Assembly (NCBI RefSeq): GCF_014200435.1
Contig: NZ_JACHBR010000001.1
Location: 3,441,501-3,505,500 of the forward strand
DNA length: 64,000 nucleotides
Source of the DNA: Sphaerisporangium krabiense
Lineage (GTDB): Bacteria; Actinomycetota; Actinomycetes; Streptosporangiales; Streptosporangiaceae
Direction of reading: 5' to 3'
This document shows, piece after piece, positions 1 through 8,305 of the stretch. Position 1 is the stretch's first letter. Each line of letters begins with the position of its first letter. A program made the position numbers and the translations under genes. The notes beneath the pieces are model-generated. The model did no database searches. It saw nothing but the letters and a program-made list of their open reading frames with translations, and had not been told where the DNA came from.

Positions 1-1
1 C

Positions 2-2338
2 GCGGTGGCCGGTCTGCCGGGCCCGCGGATCCTCTCCGACCGGCCGTGGCGGACCGGCAGCCCGGTCCACTACCGGTACGGGGTCTTCAGCGGCGTGCGC
101 AGGCTCACCAACGACGGCTCCTACGACGTCGCGCTGCGCGCCCCGGACGGCACGCTCGTCGCCGACCAGCGCCAGGCGTGGTTCACCCCGCCGCCCTGGG
201 CGACCTCCCCGGTCCCCGAACCCGCGGCGGACCCCGCCGGCCGGAAGGGGAGCGCCGTGGTGCTCCTCAACGACCGGTTCGTGGTGCGCGGCGCGATCCG
301 GCACGGCAACAAGGGCGGCGTGTACCGGGCCGAGGACCGGGTCACCGGCGGCGAGGTCATCGTCAAGGAGGCGCGCGCCCACGCCGCGGCGGCGCTGGAC
401 GGCACCGACGCCCGCGACCTGCTGCGGCACGAGGCCGCCATGCTGGACGTCCTCGCGCCGCTCGGCCTCGCCCCGCGCAAGGTCGACCTGTTCGAGCAGG
501 GCGGCAACCTGTTCCTGGCCGAGGAGGTCGTCCCCGGGGACCAGCTGCGGCACTGGGTCGCCGGGCAGGCCGCCGCGCTCACCCGCGAGAGCGACGCGCA
601 CGCCCGCGGACTCGACCCCGGCACGGCCGCCGCCATGGCACGCAAGCTGGTCGCGCTCGTCGCCGCCGTCCACGACCGCGGCTACGTGCTGCGCGACCTC
701 AACCCCAACAACGTGATCGTGACGCCGGACGGCGACCTGCGCCTCATCGACCTGGAGATGGTCACCGAGCCGGGCACGCCGACCGGACGCGCCTACACGC
801 CCGGGTACGGGCCGCCCGAGGTGGTGGACGGCCAGGACACCGGGCCCGCGCCCGAACGCACCGCCGACCTGTTCTCCCTCGGCGCCACCCTTTTCCACAT
901 CGGCAGCGGGGTGGACCCCGTGCTGCCCGCCGACCTGCCCGCCGCCGAGGCCCGCCCCGCCCACGAACGGTTCGCGGTCCTGGTGGACGCGGCCGGACAC
1001 GCCCACCCCGCGGTCGCGGCGCTGGCCCCGCTGATCCTGGGCCTTGTCGCCCACGACCCCGCCGACCGCTGGAGCCTGGACCGCGCCCGCGCGTTCCTGG
1101 CCGCGCCGCCGCCCCGCCACGCCGCCGCGGAGCCGCCCGGCGACAGGCTGCCCGCCGCCGCGCGGGACCTCATGCTGCGGGACGGCCTGGCGCACATCAT
1201 CGCCACCCAGGCCGGGCCCGAGGCCGGACGGTTATGGCCCGCGGGGGCGTTCGGCGACACCACCGACCCGCTGAACGTCCAGTACGGCGCGGCCGGCGTG
1301 CTCGCCGTGCTCGTCCGCGCGGCGCGGGGCCGCCCGGAACCGGTGGCCCGCGGCCTGGACGACGCCATCGGCAGGCTCGCCGCCTGGATCGACGCCCGCC
1401 TGCGCGACGTCCCCCAGCTCCTGCCCGGCCTGTACTTCGGCCGCTCGGGCACCGCCTGGGCGCTGCACGAGGCCGCGCGCCACCTGGGCGACGAGCCGAT
1501 GGCCGCGCGTGCCCTCCAGCTCGCCCGGGACCTGCCCGCCACCTGGCCCAACCCGGACGTCTGCCACGGCGCGGCCGGGGCCGGGCTGGCCGCGCTCGCC
1601 CTGTGGCGGGCCACCGGCGACGAAGGCTTCGCCAAGCAGGCGGCCGGCTACGCCGACGCGCTCGCCATGGCGGCCCAGCGGCGGCCGGAGGGGGTGATGT
1701 GGCAGATCCCGCGGGACTTCGACTCCGGCCTGGCCGGGCTGCTCCACTACGGCTACGCCCACGGCGTCGCGGGGATCGGCACGTTCCTGCTGCTGACGGG
1801 GACCGCGCTGGACCGCCCCGCCTACGTGGACCTGGCACGGGAGGCCGGGGACACCCTGGCCCGCGTGGCGATCGAGGACGGCGACAGCGCCTGGTGGCCG
1901 AGCGGCGAGGGCTCCCCGAAGGAGCGCCTGACCCACTGGTGCAGCGGCTCGTCCGGGGTCGGCACGTTCCTGGCCCGGCTCGGCGCGCTGACCGGCGAAC
2001 GCCACCGCCTGGACCTGGCCCGGCGGGCCGCGACCGCCGTACGGCTGGCCCGCTGGCACGCCTCACCGGCCGCCTGCCACGGCCTGGCCGGCGACGCCCA
2101 GTTCCTGCTGGACATGGCCGACGCCACGGGCGATCCCGCCTACCGGGCCTGGGCCGAGGAACTGGCCACGGCCATACACGCCCGGCACGCGGTCAGGGAC
2201 GGCCGGGTGGTCACGCCCGACGAGCACCACGTGGAGGTCACCCCCGGGTACAACACCGGCCTGGCCGGCACGCTCGACCTGCTGCTGCGCCTGCGGCACG
2301 GCGGCGGGCGGATGTGGGTGCCCGGGGAGGCGTGGTGA
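2..2338 (+). CDS. lanL: Lanthipeptide synthetase LanL-like (lyase-kinase-cyclase), 5' end outside window
   Basis: Partial at the left edge; the reading frame is open to base 2 and about 100 N-terminal residues (most of the lyase domain) should lie outside. Counting from a GTG at 5, the visible protein has 777 residues. It begins near the HYRYG segment joining lyase and kinase domains. The kinase has K121, a catalytic-loop RDLNPNN with D231, and D249-L-E in place of DFG. The C-terminal LanC-like cyclase has WCSG (C646) and CHG (C691, H692), the three zinc ligands; class III LanKC enzymes usually lack these and class IV LanL enzymes keep them. The role is phosphorylation/elimination of Ser/Thr followed by Cys addition in the precursors encoded at 4097-4585. 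A TTA leucine codon lies at 1232-1234. The stop overlaps the next start (GTGA), so translation is coupled. Confidence 0.93.
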   Translation, partial: AVAGLPGPRILSDRPWRTGSPVHYRYGVFSGVRRLTNDGSYDVALRAPDGTLVADQRQAWFTPPPWATSPVPEPAADPAGRKGSAVVLLNDRFVVRGAIRHGNKGGVYRAEDRVTGGEVIVKEARAHAAAALDGTDARDLLRHEAAMLDVLAPLGLAPRKVDLFEQGGNLFLAEEVVPGDQLRHWVAGQAAALTRESDAHARGLDPGTAAAMARKLVALVAAVHDRGYVLRDLNPNNVIVTPDGDLRLIDLEMVTEPGTPTGRAYTPGYGPPEVVDGQDTGPAPERTADLFSLGATLFHIGSGVDPVLPADLPAAEARPAHERFAVLVDAAGHAHPAVAALAPLILGLVAHDPADRWSLDRARAFLAAPPPRHAAAEPPGDRLPAAARDLMLRDGLAHIIATQAGPEAGRLWPAGAFGDTTDPLNVQYGAAGVLAVLVRAARGRPEPVARGLDDAIGRLAAWIDARLRDVPQLLPGLYFGRSGTAWALHEAARHLGDEPMAARALQLARDLPATWPNPDVCHGAAGAGLAALALWRATGDEGFAKQAAGYADALAMAAQRRPEGVMWQIPRDFDSGLAGLLHYGYAHGVAGIGTFLLLTGTALDRPAYVDLAREAGDTLARVAIEDGDSAWWPSGEGSPKERLTHWCSGSSGVGTFLARLGALTGERHRLDLARRAATAVRLARWHASPAACHGLAGDAQFLLDMADATGDPAYRAWAEELATAIHARHAVRDGRVVTPDEHHVEVTPGYNTGLAGTLDLLLRLRHGGGRMWVPGEAW

Positions 2339-4089
2339 GCGCCGCGGCCGCGACGGCGGCGCCCGCGCGGATGCGGATCAGCTTCCGGTTCTCCGGCTCC
2401 GGCCGCCACGCGGCGTGCCTCACCCACGGGCCGGGCGGCGACCTCGTGCCCGAGCTGTGGACCTTCGGCGCCCGCGACCGGCAGGAGACGCTGCCCTCGG
2501 CCGAGACCGTGCGCACCCAGCCCACGGCGACCGGGGACGGGCGCGTGCTGCTGCTGCGCGCCATGGACGGCCACCACGTCCTCGGGCTGGCGGCACGGGA
2601 CGGCGGGCGATGGGCCGAGCGCACGCTCGACCCGATCCCCGCGGCGGGCCTGCGGCTGCTGCCGTCCGCGGGCGGGGACGTCCACCCGCTGGGCCTCGCG
2701 GTGCGCACGACCGCGTCCGGCCTGACCACGCTGCTGCGCGTCGCCGACAGGCCGCTCGGGCTGGTCCCGGTCATGGACCTGCCGGGCCGGTTCACCACCT
2801 GCTCGTGGCTGGACGAGTCCGGCACGCTGCTCGCGGGGAACCTGGCCGTGGACGGCGCCGTCACCCCCGTCGTCGCCGACCTGGCCCGGCGGACCTGGAC
2901 GCCGATCGCCGGCGAGGGCGCCCAGCTCGTGCTGGCCCGCGCCGGGCACGCCCTGGTGACCTGCCTCGAGGACGGCGCCCCCTGGCTGGCCTGGGGGCGG
3001 CCGGGCGAGACGCTGCCGCTGCCGCGTCCGGGGCGGCTGGAGGCGCTGGACGGCGCCGTGCTGCCCGTGGCCGTGGACCCGGAGGGACGGCGGCTCGCCC
3101 TCCGGGTGCACCGGGGCGCCCGCAGCACCCTGGCGATCTACACCCCCGCCGCCGACCGGGTCCGCGAGGTGCCGACGCCACCGGGCGTCCTGCACCCCGC
3201 GGCGAGCTGGTCCCGCGACGGGCTGCGCGTGGCGTGCAGCACGCCCTCGCTGCCGAGCGGCGTGATCACCGTCGACGCCGACCGGCCGGACGCGATCCGG
3301 GTCTCCGGCGGCGAGGCCGGACCCGCGGCCGAGACCGCCCACCTGGAGACCTTCCCGGGACCCGAGGGCGCGATCGAGGCCGTCGTCTACGGCGACTGGC
3401 GCTCGGACGCGCCGCTGCTCCTCGCCCTGCACGGCGGCCCCGAGTCGGCGTGGGACCTGTCGTTCGACCCGGTGTGCCAGGCCATCGCCGCGACCGGGAT
3501 CACGATCGTGGCCCCCAACCAGCGGGGCAGCGTCGGCTACGGCGACGCGCACCGCGACGCCCTGCGCGGCGCGTGGGGCGTGCCCGACCTCGCCGACATC
3601 AGGCACCTGGTGCGCCTGCTGGCCCGGCGCAGGCCGGCCGGCGCGCCCGCGCCGATGCTGTACGGCGTGAGCTACGGCGCGTACCTGGCGCTGCTGGCCG
3701 CCGCTGCCGATCCCGGGCTGTGGTCGCGCTGCGCGGTGATCGCGCCGTTCCTGTCCGGGCCGCGCCTGCACGCCGAGGCGGCGGAGCAGGTCCGCGCGCT
3801 GATCGAGCGGCTCGGCGGGCAGGTCGAGCACCACGACGACCTCGGCCCGCGCGACCTGCACCGGCTCGCGCCGCGCGTCACCGCGCCCGTGCTGGTCGTC
3901 CACGGCGACCGCGATCCCGTCATCCCGGTCGGCCAGTCGCGGCGGCTGTGCGAGCGCCTGGACGCGGCCCGCGTGACGTATCTGGAGATTTCCGGCGGGG
4001 GGCATTTCCCGCCGGGCGAGACCGGCCGGGAGCGGGTCATCGACCGGCTCACCGGTTTCCTGACCGCCGACCCCGAGGAGAGGGGGTGA
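2335..4089 (+). CDS. lanP: S9 family serine peptidase, candidate leader protease LanP
   Basis: This 584-residue alpha/beta-hydrolase-fold peptidase starts at GTG 2335, overlaps the synthetase by four bases and follows a GGGGAGG ribosome site. The N-terminal ~330 residues look like a beta-propeller. The C-terminal domain has HGGP and a GYGD segment typical of S9, then GVSYG (nucleophile S446), HGDRDP (D527) and GGGHF (H557), a complete triad. Length and motifs resemble S9C acylaminoacyl-peptidase types more than ~700-residue prolyl oligopeptidases. S9 enzymes such as AplP and FlaP trim class III lanthipeptide leaders, so leader removal is the natural role here. No signal peptide is seen, so it probably acts in the cytoplasm. 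Two of the three precursors contain no proline, so strict post-proline cleavage cannot apply to them. Confidence 0.9.
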   Translation: MSAAAATAAPARMRISFRFSGSGRHAACLTHGPGGDLVPELWTFGARDRQETLPSAETVRTQPTATGDGRVLLLRAMDGHHVLGLAARDGGRWAERTLDPIPAAGLRLLPSAGGDVHPLGLAVRTTASGLTTLLRVADRPLGLVPVMDLPGRFTTCSWLDESGTLLAGNLAVDGAVTPVVADLARRTWTPIAGEGAQLVLARAGHALVTCLEDGAPWLAWGRPGETLPLPRPGRLEALDGAVLPVAVDPEGRRLALRVHRGARSTLAIYTPAADRVREVPTPPGVLHPAASWSRDGLRVACSTPSLPSGVITVDADRPDAIRVSGGEAGPAAETAHLETFPGPEGAIEAVVYGDWRSDAPLLLALHGGPESAWDLSFDPVCQAIAATGITIVAPNQRGSVGYGDAHRDALRGAWGVPDLADIRHLVRLLARRRPAGAPAPMLYGVSYGAYLALLAAAADPGLWSRCAVIAPFLSGPRLHAEAAEQVRALIERLGGQVEHHDDLGPRDLHRLAPRVTAPVLVVHGDRDPVIPVGQSRRLCERLDAARVTYLEISGGGHFPPGETGRERVIDRLTGFLTADPEERG

Positions 4090-4096
4090 CGACACC

Positions 4097-4204
4097 ATGA
4101 CCGTCGACGTGGACGCCCTGCAGACGCTGCGCGCCGAGGACTTCCAGGGACTCGCGAGGTGTGACTACACCTGCTGGTTCACCTGCTTCTGGACCGAGGA
4201 CTGA
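4097..4204 (+). CDS. lanA1: Lanthipeptide precursor peptide 1 (35 aa)
   Basis: Small gene read directly from the sequence. ATG 4097 lies 7 bases after the peptidase stop, behind GAGAGGGG. The leader begins MTVDVDALQTLRAED and carries the LQ motif that guides lyase-kinase-cyclase enzymes. The C-terminal segment is RCDYTCWFTCFWTED: three Cys, three Thr, no Ser, and a C-x-x-T-C-x-x-T-C spacing. The first ~20 residues resemble precursors 2 and 3, so the three are paralogues. Thr residues would become dehydrobutyrine and form methyllanthionines with Cys; ring pattern and cleavage site cannot be read from sequence. The leader contains no proline. Confidence 0.85.
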   Translation: MTVDVDALQTLRAEDFQGLARCDYTCWFTCFWTED

Positions 4205-4261
4205 GCCGAGCGGCCGGCCTCGGACCACAACGGCCACCGAAGGGGGAGGAGGTGACCGACC

Positions 4262-4393
4262 ATGACCATCGACGTCGACGTCCTGCAGACGCTGCGCGCG
4301 GAGGCCCACGAGGGCCTGATGCGCTGCGAGCAGACCTGCCTGTGGACCTGCATCCAGACCGACTGCGGCTCCAGCTGCTGGATCACCGGCTGA
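4262..4393 (+). CDS. lanA2: Lanthipeptide precursor peptide 2 (43 aa)
   Basis: ATG 4262 follows a strong GGGAGGAGG site. The leader MTIDVDVLQTLRAEAHEGLM is almost a copy of precursor 1. The core region is RCEQTCLWTCIQTDCGSSCW followed by ITG, with five Cys and several Thr/Ser. It repeats the T-C-x-x-T-C spacing of precursor 1 and adds a second Cys-pair segment (DCGSSCW), so it probably forms more rings. No proline is present. It sits 57 bases after precursor 1, on the same strand as the synthetase and exporters. Confidence 0.85.
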   Translation: MTIDVDVLQTLRAEAHEGLMRCEQTCLWTCIQTDCGSSCWITG

Positions 4394-4459
4394 CGCCCGC
4401 CGCGGCACGTGGCCGCGGCTAGAAGACCACGATCAATCCGAACACATAGGAGGAACGCC

Positions 4460-4585
4460 ATGACCATCGACATCGCCGCCCTGCAGGAGATGCCCGAGAC
4501 CGACCCCGTGGGCCTGCGCGACTGCTGGATCACCTGTGGGTTCAGCAAGACCTGCTCGTCCACCTGCACGGTCACGGGCAGCTGA
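4460..4585 (+). CDS. lanA3: Lanthipeptide precursor peptide 3 (41 aa), class IV-type leader
   Basis: ATG 4460 follows a consensus GGAGG. The leader is MTIDIAALQEMPETDPVGL; its PETDPVG stretch matches, from memory, the leader of venezuelin, the founding class IV lanthipeptide. That is the best peptide-level clue to class. The core is RDCWITCGFSKTCSSTCTVT plus GS, with four Cys and seven Thr/Ser before the end. Unlike precursors 1 and 2 it has prolines (residues 12 and 16) where an S9 peptidase could cut. A 15-bp hairpin lies about 100 bases downstream, so the precursor message may end there. Confidence 0.85.
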   Translation: MTIDIAALQEMPETDPVGLRDCWITCGFSKTCSSTCTVTGS

Positions 4586-4609
4586 CCCGACCGCGCGACC
4601 ACCGTCGCG

Positions 4610-4655
4610 TGATCACCGTCGCCCGGTCGCGATTGATCACCACGGCGTGATCACC
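4610..4655. repeat. Three TGATCACC repeats downstream of the precursor genes
   Basis: TGATCACC occurs at 4610-4617, 4634-4641 and 4648-4655, each containing the palindrome TGATCA; the first and third extend to CGTGATCACCGTC. They lie between the last precursor and the terminator hairpin. They could be operator sites or short decay repeats; nothing in the sequence decides. Confidence 0.5.
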
Positions 4656-4691
4656 GTCACGGCCGCCGCCGGCTGATCGCTCTCACGGACC

Positions 4692-4728
4692 GGGGTTCAG
4701 ATGGGCGGCGCATGCCCATCTGAACCCC
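4692..4728 (+). terminator. Strong hairpin between precursor and exporter genes
   Basis: Perfect 15-bp arms (GGGGTTCAGATGGGC, 4692-4706, and its complement, 4714-4728) enclose a 7-base loop. There is no T-tract, as is usual in actinomycetes. Placed after three precursors and 55 bases before the exporter start, it probably ends or attenuates most precursor transcripts, giving more peptide than transporter message. Confidence 0.75.
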
Positions 4729-4783
4729 TCGGCGTCATCGCACCTTACTGAAACGGACACGAGCCGCCTTAAGGGGCAACACT

Positions 4784-6520
4784 ATGCCTTCATCCCCCGG
4801 CCCGCACGGCACCGCCCGGGCCGCCGACCGGTTGCTGGTCGCCGCCGCCCTGCGCGCCCCCGGCTGGGGGATCACCCTGGTCGTGGCCGCGGTGGGCGGC
4901 GTCGTCTGCGCCCTGCTGCTGCCCGCCGCCCTGTCCGCCGCCCTCGACGGCGTGCTCGCCGGCACCACGGCGGCGGCCTGGAACCTCGCGGCGCTGCTCA
5001 CCGCGGCCGCCCTGTGCGCCGTGGCGAGCACGGTCGCGGGAGCGGCGTGCGGCGCCGCCGCGGTCTCCCACCTGCGCGTCCGCCTGCTCGGCCACGTGCT
5101 GGCCCTCGGGCCCGCCCGCGCCGCCCGCTTCGCCCCCGGAGACCTCACCAGCCGGCTGACCGCCGGCGCCGCCGAGGCCGCCCAGGCGCCCCTGGCCGTC
5201 ACCGAGACCGCGCTCAAGGTGGTCTCCGCCGTCTGCGCCCTCGTCGCCCTGACCCTGCTGGACTGGCGCCTCGCGCTCACGCTGCTGGTCACGGTCCCGG
5301 TGGGGCTGATCATCGTCCGCCGGTTCATGACCCGGGCGTCCGACCTCTTCACCCGCTACCAGGAGCTCCAGGGCAGGATCGCCGCCGGCTTCGCCGAGGC
5401 CATCGGCGGCGTCCGCACCATCCGGGCCTCCGCCACCCTGCCCCGCGAGGCCGAGCGCATCCTCGCGCCCCTGCCCGAGCTCGCCGCCACCGGCCGCGCC
5501 ACCTGGCGCTTCCAGCGCGACACCGCCTGGCAGGCCGGGCTGCTGCTCGCCGTCGTGGAACTGGCCGTGCTCACCGTCGCCGGCCTCGGCGTGGCGTCGG
5601 GCCGCCTGACGGCCGGCGCGCTGCTCGCCGCCACCGGCTACACCGCGCTCGTGATGTCCGTCCTCGACGAGGTGGACTCCCTGCTGGGAGTGGCCAAGGC
5701 CCGGGCGGCGGCGCGCAGGGTCGCCGACGTGCTCGCCGAACCCGCTCCCGCCCCCGGCGGACTGCCCCTGGCGCCGGGCCCGCCCGCCGTCACCTTCGAG
5801 GACGTCACGGTCACGGCCGGCGAGCGCACCGTGCTCGACGGGGTGAGCGCCGTCGTGCCCGCCGGGTCCGTCTGCGCCGTGGTCGGACGTTCCGGCGAGG
5901 GCAAGAGCCTGCTCGCGGCCCTCGCGGGCGGCCTCGCGGAGCCCGCCTCCGGCCGCGTCCTCCTGGACGGGGTCCCCGTCCAGGACATCGACCCCGGCCA
6001 CCTCCGCCGCCACGTCGCCTACGCCTTCGCCCGCCCCGCCCTCCTCGGCGCCACCATCACCGACCTGATCACCTACGCCGCCCCGCAGGCCCCCGCGCCC
6101 GCCACCACGACAGACGCCGAGGCCGTCGCGGCGGGCGCGGCGCGGGTCGCCGCCGCGGACGCGTTCGTCCGCCGCCTGCCCGGCGGCTACGCCACCCCGC
6201 CCATGCGGGCGATGCTGTCCGGCGGCGAGACACAACGCCTCGGCCTCGCCAGGGCCGTCGCCCAGGACGCGCCGCTGGTCATCCTGGACGACGCCACCTC
6301 CAGCCTGGACACCGCCACCGAGGCCCAGGTGAGCGCCGCGCTCGCGAGCGCCTTCACCGGCCGCACCCAGATCGTGGTGGCCCACCGCGCCGCCACCGCC
6401 GCCCGCGCCGACCTGGTCCTGTGGCTGGAGGACGGCCACGTCCGCGCCTCGGGCCCCCACCACGAGCTGATGGCGATCCCCGCCTACCGCTCTCTCTTCC
6501 AGATCGAGGAGGCGGCATGA
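4784..6520 (+). CDS. ABC exporter half-transporter 1 (lanthipeptide export)
   Basis: 578 residues: N-terminal type I exporter membrane domain (about six helices, residues 20-310) fused to an ATPase domain. Walker A is GRSGEGKS (K374), signature LSGGE (478-482), Walker B ILDDATS and switch VVAHR. The usual catalytic Glu after Walker B is Asp (D503), so its own ATP site is probably weak. There is no N-terminal C39 peptidase domain, so leader removal must be done by another protein, consistent with the S9 peptidase upstream. Start ATG 4784 follows AAGGGG. It overlaps the next half-transporter by ATGA, implying equal expression and a heterodimer that exports the modified peptides or gives self-immunity. 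Confidence 0.9.
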   Translation: MPSSPGPHGTARAADRLLVAAALRAPGWGITLVVAAVGGVVCALLLPAALSAALDGVLAGTTAAAWNLAALLTAAALCAVASTVAGAACGAAAVSHLRVRLLGHVLALGPARAARFAPGDLTSRLTAGAAEAAQAPLAVTETALKVVSAVCALVALTLLDWRLALTLLVTVPVGLIIVRRFMTRASDLFTRYQELQGRIAAGFAEAIGGVRTIRASATLPREAERILAPLPELAATGRATWRFQRDTAWQAGLLLAVVELAVLTVAGLGVASGRLTAGALLAATGYTALVMSVLDEVDSLLGVAKARAAARRVADVLAEPAPAPGGLPLAPGPPAVTFEDVTVTAGERTVLDGVSAVVPAGSVCAVVGRSGEGKSLLAALAGGLAEPASGRVLLDGVPVQDIDPGHLRRHVAYAFARPALLGATITDLITYAAPQAPAPATTTDAEAVAAGAARVAAADAFVRRLPGGYATPPMRAMLSGGETQRLGLARAVAQDAPLVILDDATSSLDTATEAQVSAALASAFTGRTQIVVAHRAATAARADLVLWLEDGHVRASGPHHELMAIPAYRSLFQIEEAA

Positions 6521-8277
6521 CCGGCGTGCGCCTGCTGACCCGCCATGCCCGCGCGCACCGTGGCGCGCTGCTGCGGATGGCCGCCTGGTCGGTGGCGGAG
6601 GCGCTCCCCGCGCTGCTCACCGGACTGCTGGTCGCCCGGGCCCTGGACGCCGGGTTCCTGGCGGGCGACGTCGTGGCCGGGCTCGGGTACGTGGGGTTGC
6701 TCGCGGTGTGCCTGCTGGCCCAGGCGGCGGCCACCCGGCAGGTCATCCCTCACCTGGGAGACTTCGTCGAGCCGCTGCGCGACACCACCGTCGCCGCCGT
6801 GCTGACCGGCGCGCTCGGCCGCGCCGTCCACGCCGCCCACCACCCGGACACCACCGCGATCGCCCAGCTCACCAAGCAGACCGAGCAACTGCGCGGCCTC
6901 ACCTCCGGCCTGCTGCGCACCGTGCGCCCCCTGGCCGTCCAGCTCGTCATGGCCCTGGCCGGGCTCACCGTGCTCAACGGCCGCCTCGGCATGCTCGCCG
7001 CGCCGCCCATCCTGTTCGCCCTCGGTCTGTTCGCCTGGTCCCTGCCCGCGCTGGCCCGCCGCCAGCAGGCGCTGCTGAGCGCCGACGAGGAGATCGCCGG
7101 CGCCTGCGGCGCCTACTTCGCCGGCCTGCGGGACGTCACCGCGTGCGGCGCCGAGAGCCGCGCCGCCGCGCACGCCGCCACGCTCATCGACCGGCAGGCC
7201 AGGGCCACCCGGGCGCTGGCGTGGGCGGGCGCCGTCCGCACCATCGTGATCGCGGTCGGCGGCCACGTGCCCGTCGTGCTGGCCCTGCTGGCCGCGCCCG
7301 AATGGATCCGCGAGGGCCGGCTCACCGCGGGCGAGGTCGCCGGAGCGGTGACGTACCTGGTCACCGTCCTTCTCCCGGCCCTGCGCTCGGCGGTCGGCCT
7401 GATCGGCTCATGGGGCGTGCAGTTCGCCGCCCTGCTCGACCGTCTGGGCGCGACCATGGCCCCCCCGGAGCCGTCTCTCCCCGAAAACTCCTCGCCGCCC
7501 GTCCTGGAGACGCCCGGGCCGGCCGTTTCCCCGGGGTCGTGGCGGAGGTCCGAGCGGCCGGCCGGTGCGGTCGTGGAGCTCCGGGACGTGACGTTCGCCT
7601 ACGGGCCCGGCGCCGAGCCGGTGATCGACGGGCTGAGCCTGCGCGTGGAGGCGGGGAGCCGCCTGGCCGTGGTCGGCCCGAGCGGTATCGGCAAGTCGAC
7701 GCTGGCCGACCTGATCGCCGGACTGCGCTCCCCGCTCGCCGGGCGCGTCCGCCTGACCACGGACGTCGCCCTGATCCCGCAGGAGGCGTACGTGTTCACC
7801 GGGACGCTCGGTGACAACCTGCGCTACCTGCGCCCCGGGGCGAGCGACGACGACCTGCGCGCGGCCGTGAAGGCCGTGGGCATGGAGGCCCTGGCCGCGC
7901 GGCTGGGCGGCCCGGACGGGCACCTCGACCCCGCGGCGCTGTCGGCGGGGGAGCGGCAGCTCGTCAGCCTGGCCCGGGTTCATCTGTCGCCCGCCCGGCT
8001 GGTGATCCTGGACGAGGCCACCTGCCATCTCGACCCCGTCGCCGAAGCCCGCGCCGAATCCGCGTTCGCCACGCGCCCCGGCACCACGCTGATCGTCATC
8101 GCCCACCGGATGACCTCCGCGCTGCGTGCGGACCGGGTGCTGGTGCTGGACGGCACGAAGGCGGCACTGGGCACCCACGACGAGCTGGTGGCCTCATCCC
8201 CGCTGTACGCGGAACTCACCGGCCGCACGCCGGCGCTCGGCGCCCCCGTCCCCGCCAGGACGGCGGCCACGACCTGA
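6517..8277 (+). CDS. ABC exporter half-transporter 2 (lanthipeptide export)
   Basis: 586 residues, same layout as its partner: membrane domain over residues 15-320, a Pro-rich linker, then the ATPase. Walker A GPSGIGKS has K393 and Walker B ILDEATC keeps catalytic E500, but the signature is LSAGE (475-479) instead of LSGGQ. In a heterodimer its altered signature faces the Asp-bearing Walker B of the first subunit, so both deviations fall in one composite site and the other site looks intact. That is the pattern of asymmetric exporters such as TM287/288. Start ATG overlaps the upstream stop. It is the last gene of the lanthipeptide unit. Confidence 0.9.
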   Translation: MTGVRLLTRHARAHRGALLRMAAWSVAEALPALLTGLLVARALDAGFLAGDVVAGLGYVGLLAVCLLAQAAATRQVIPHLGDFVEPLRDTTVAAVLTGALGRAVHAAHHPDTTAIAQLTKQTEQLRGLTSGLLRTVRPLAVQLVMALAGLTVLNGRLGMLAAPPILFALGLFAWSLPALARRQQALLSADEEIAGACGAYFAGLRDVTACGAESRAAAHAATLIDRQARATRALAWAGAVRTIVIAVGGHVPVVLALLAAPEWIREGRLTAGEVAGAVTYLVTVLLPALRSAVGLIGSWGVQFAALLDRLGATMAPPEPSLPENSSPPVLETPGPAVSPGSWRRSERPAGAVVELRDVTFAYGPGAEPVIDGLSLRVEAGSRLAVVGPSGIGKSTLADLIAGLRSPLAGRVRLTTDVALIPQEAYVFTGTLGDNLRYLRPGASDDDLRAAVKAVGMEALAARLGGPDGHLDPAALSAGERQLVSLARVHLSPARLVILDEATCHLDPVAEARAESAFATRPGTTLIVIAHRMTSALRADRVLVLDGTKAALGTHDELVASSPLYAELTGRTPALGAPVPARTAATT

Positions 8278-8293
8278 GTCCACGGTCGTGGCC
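8265..8293. terminator. Bidirectional terminator between exporter and fumC
   Basis: Perfect 10-bp arms GGCCACGACC (8265-8274) and GGTCGTGGCC (8284-8293) with a 9-base loop spanning the exporter stop codon. It lies between convergent genes and can serve both. Confidence 0.7.
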
Positions 8294-8305
8294 TGAGGGC
8301 CGCGG

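Noticed and set aside
46..4089. A 1347-residue frame through the synthetase and peptidase
   Set aside because: Only the part from GTG 2335 is coding (S9 peptidase). The earlier part is an Arg/Pro-rich shadow of the synthetase.
2140..4098. Long minus-strand frames opposite the peptidase and exporters
   Set aside because: Low-complexity Gly/Arg/Pro translations typical of antisense frames at very high GC.
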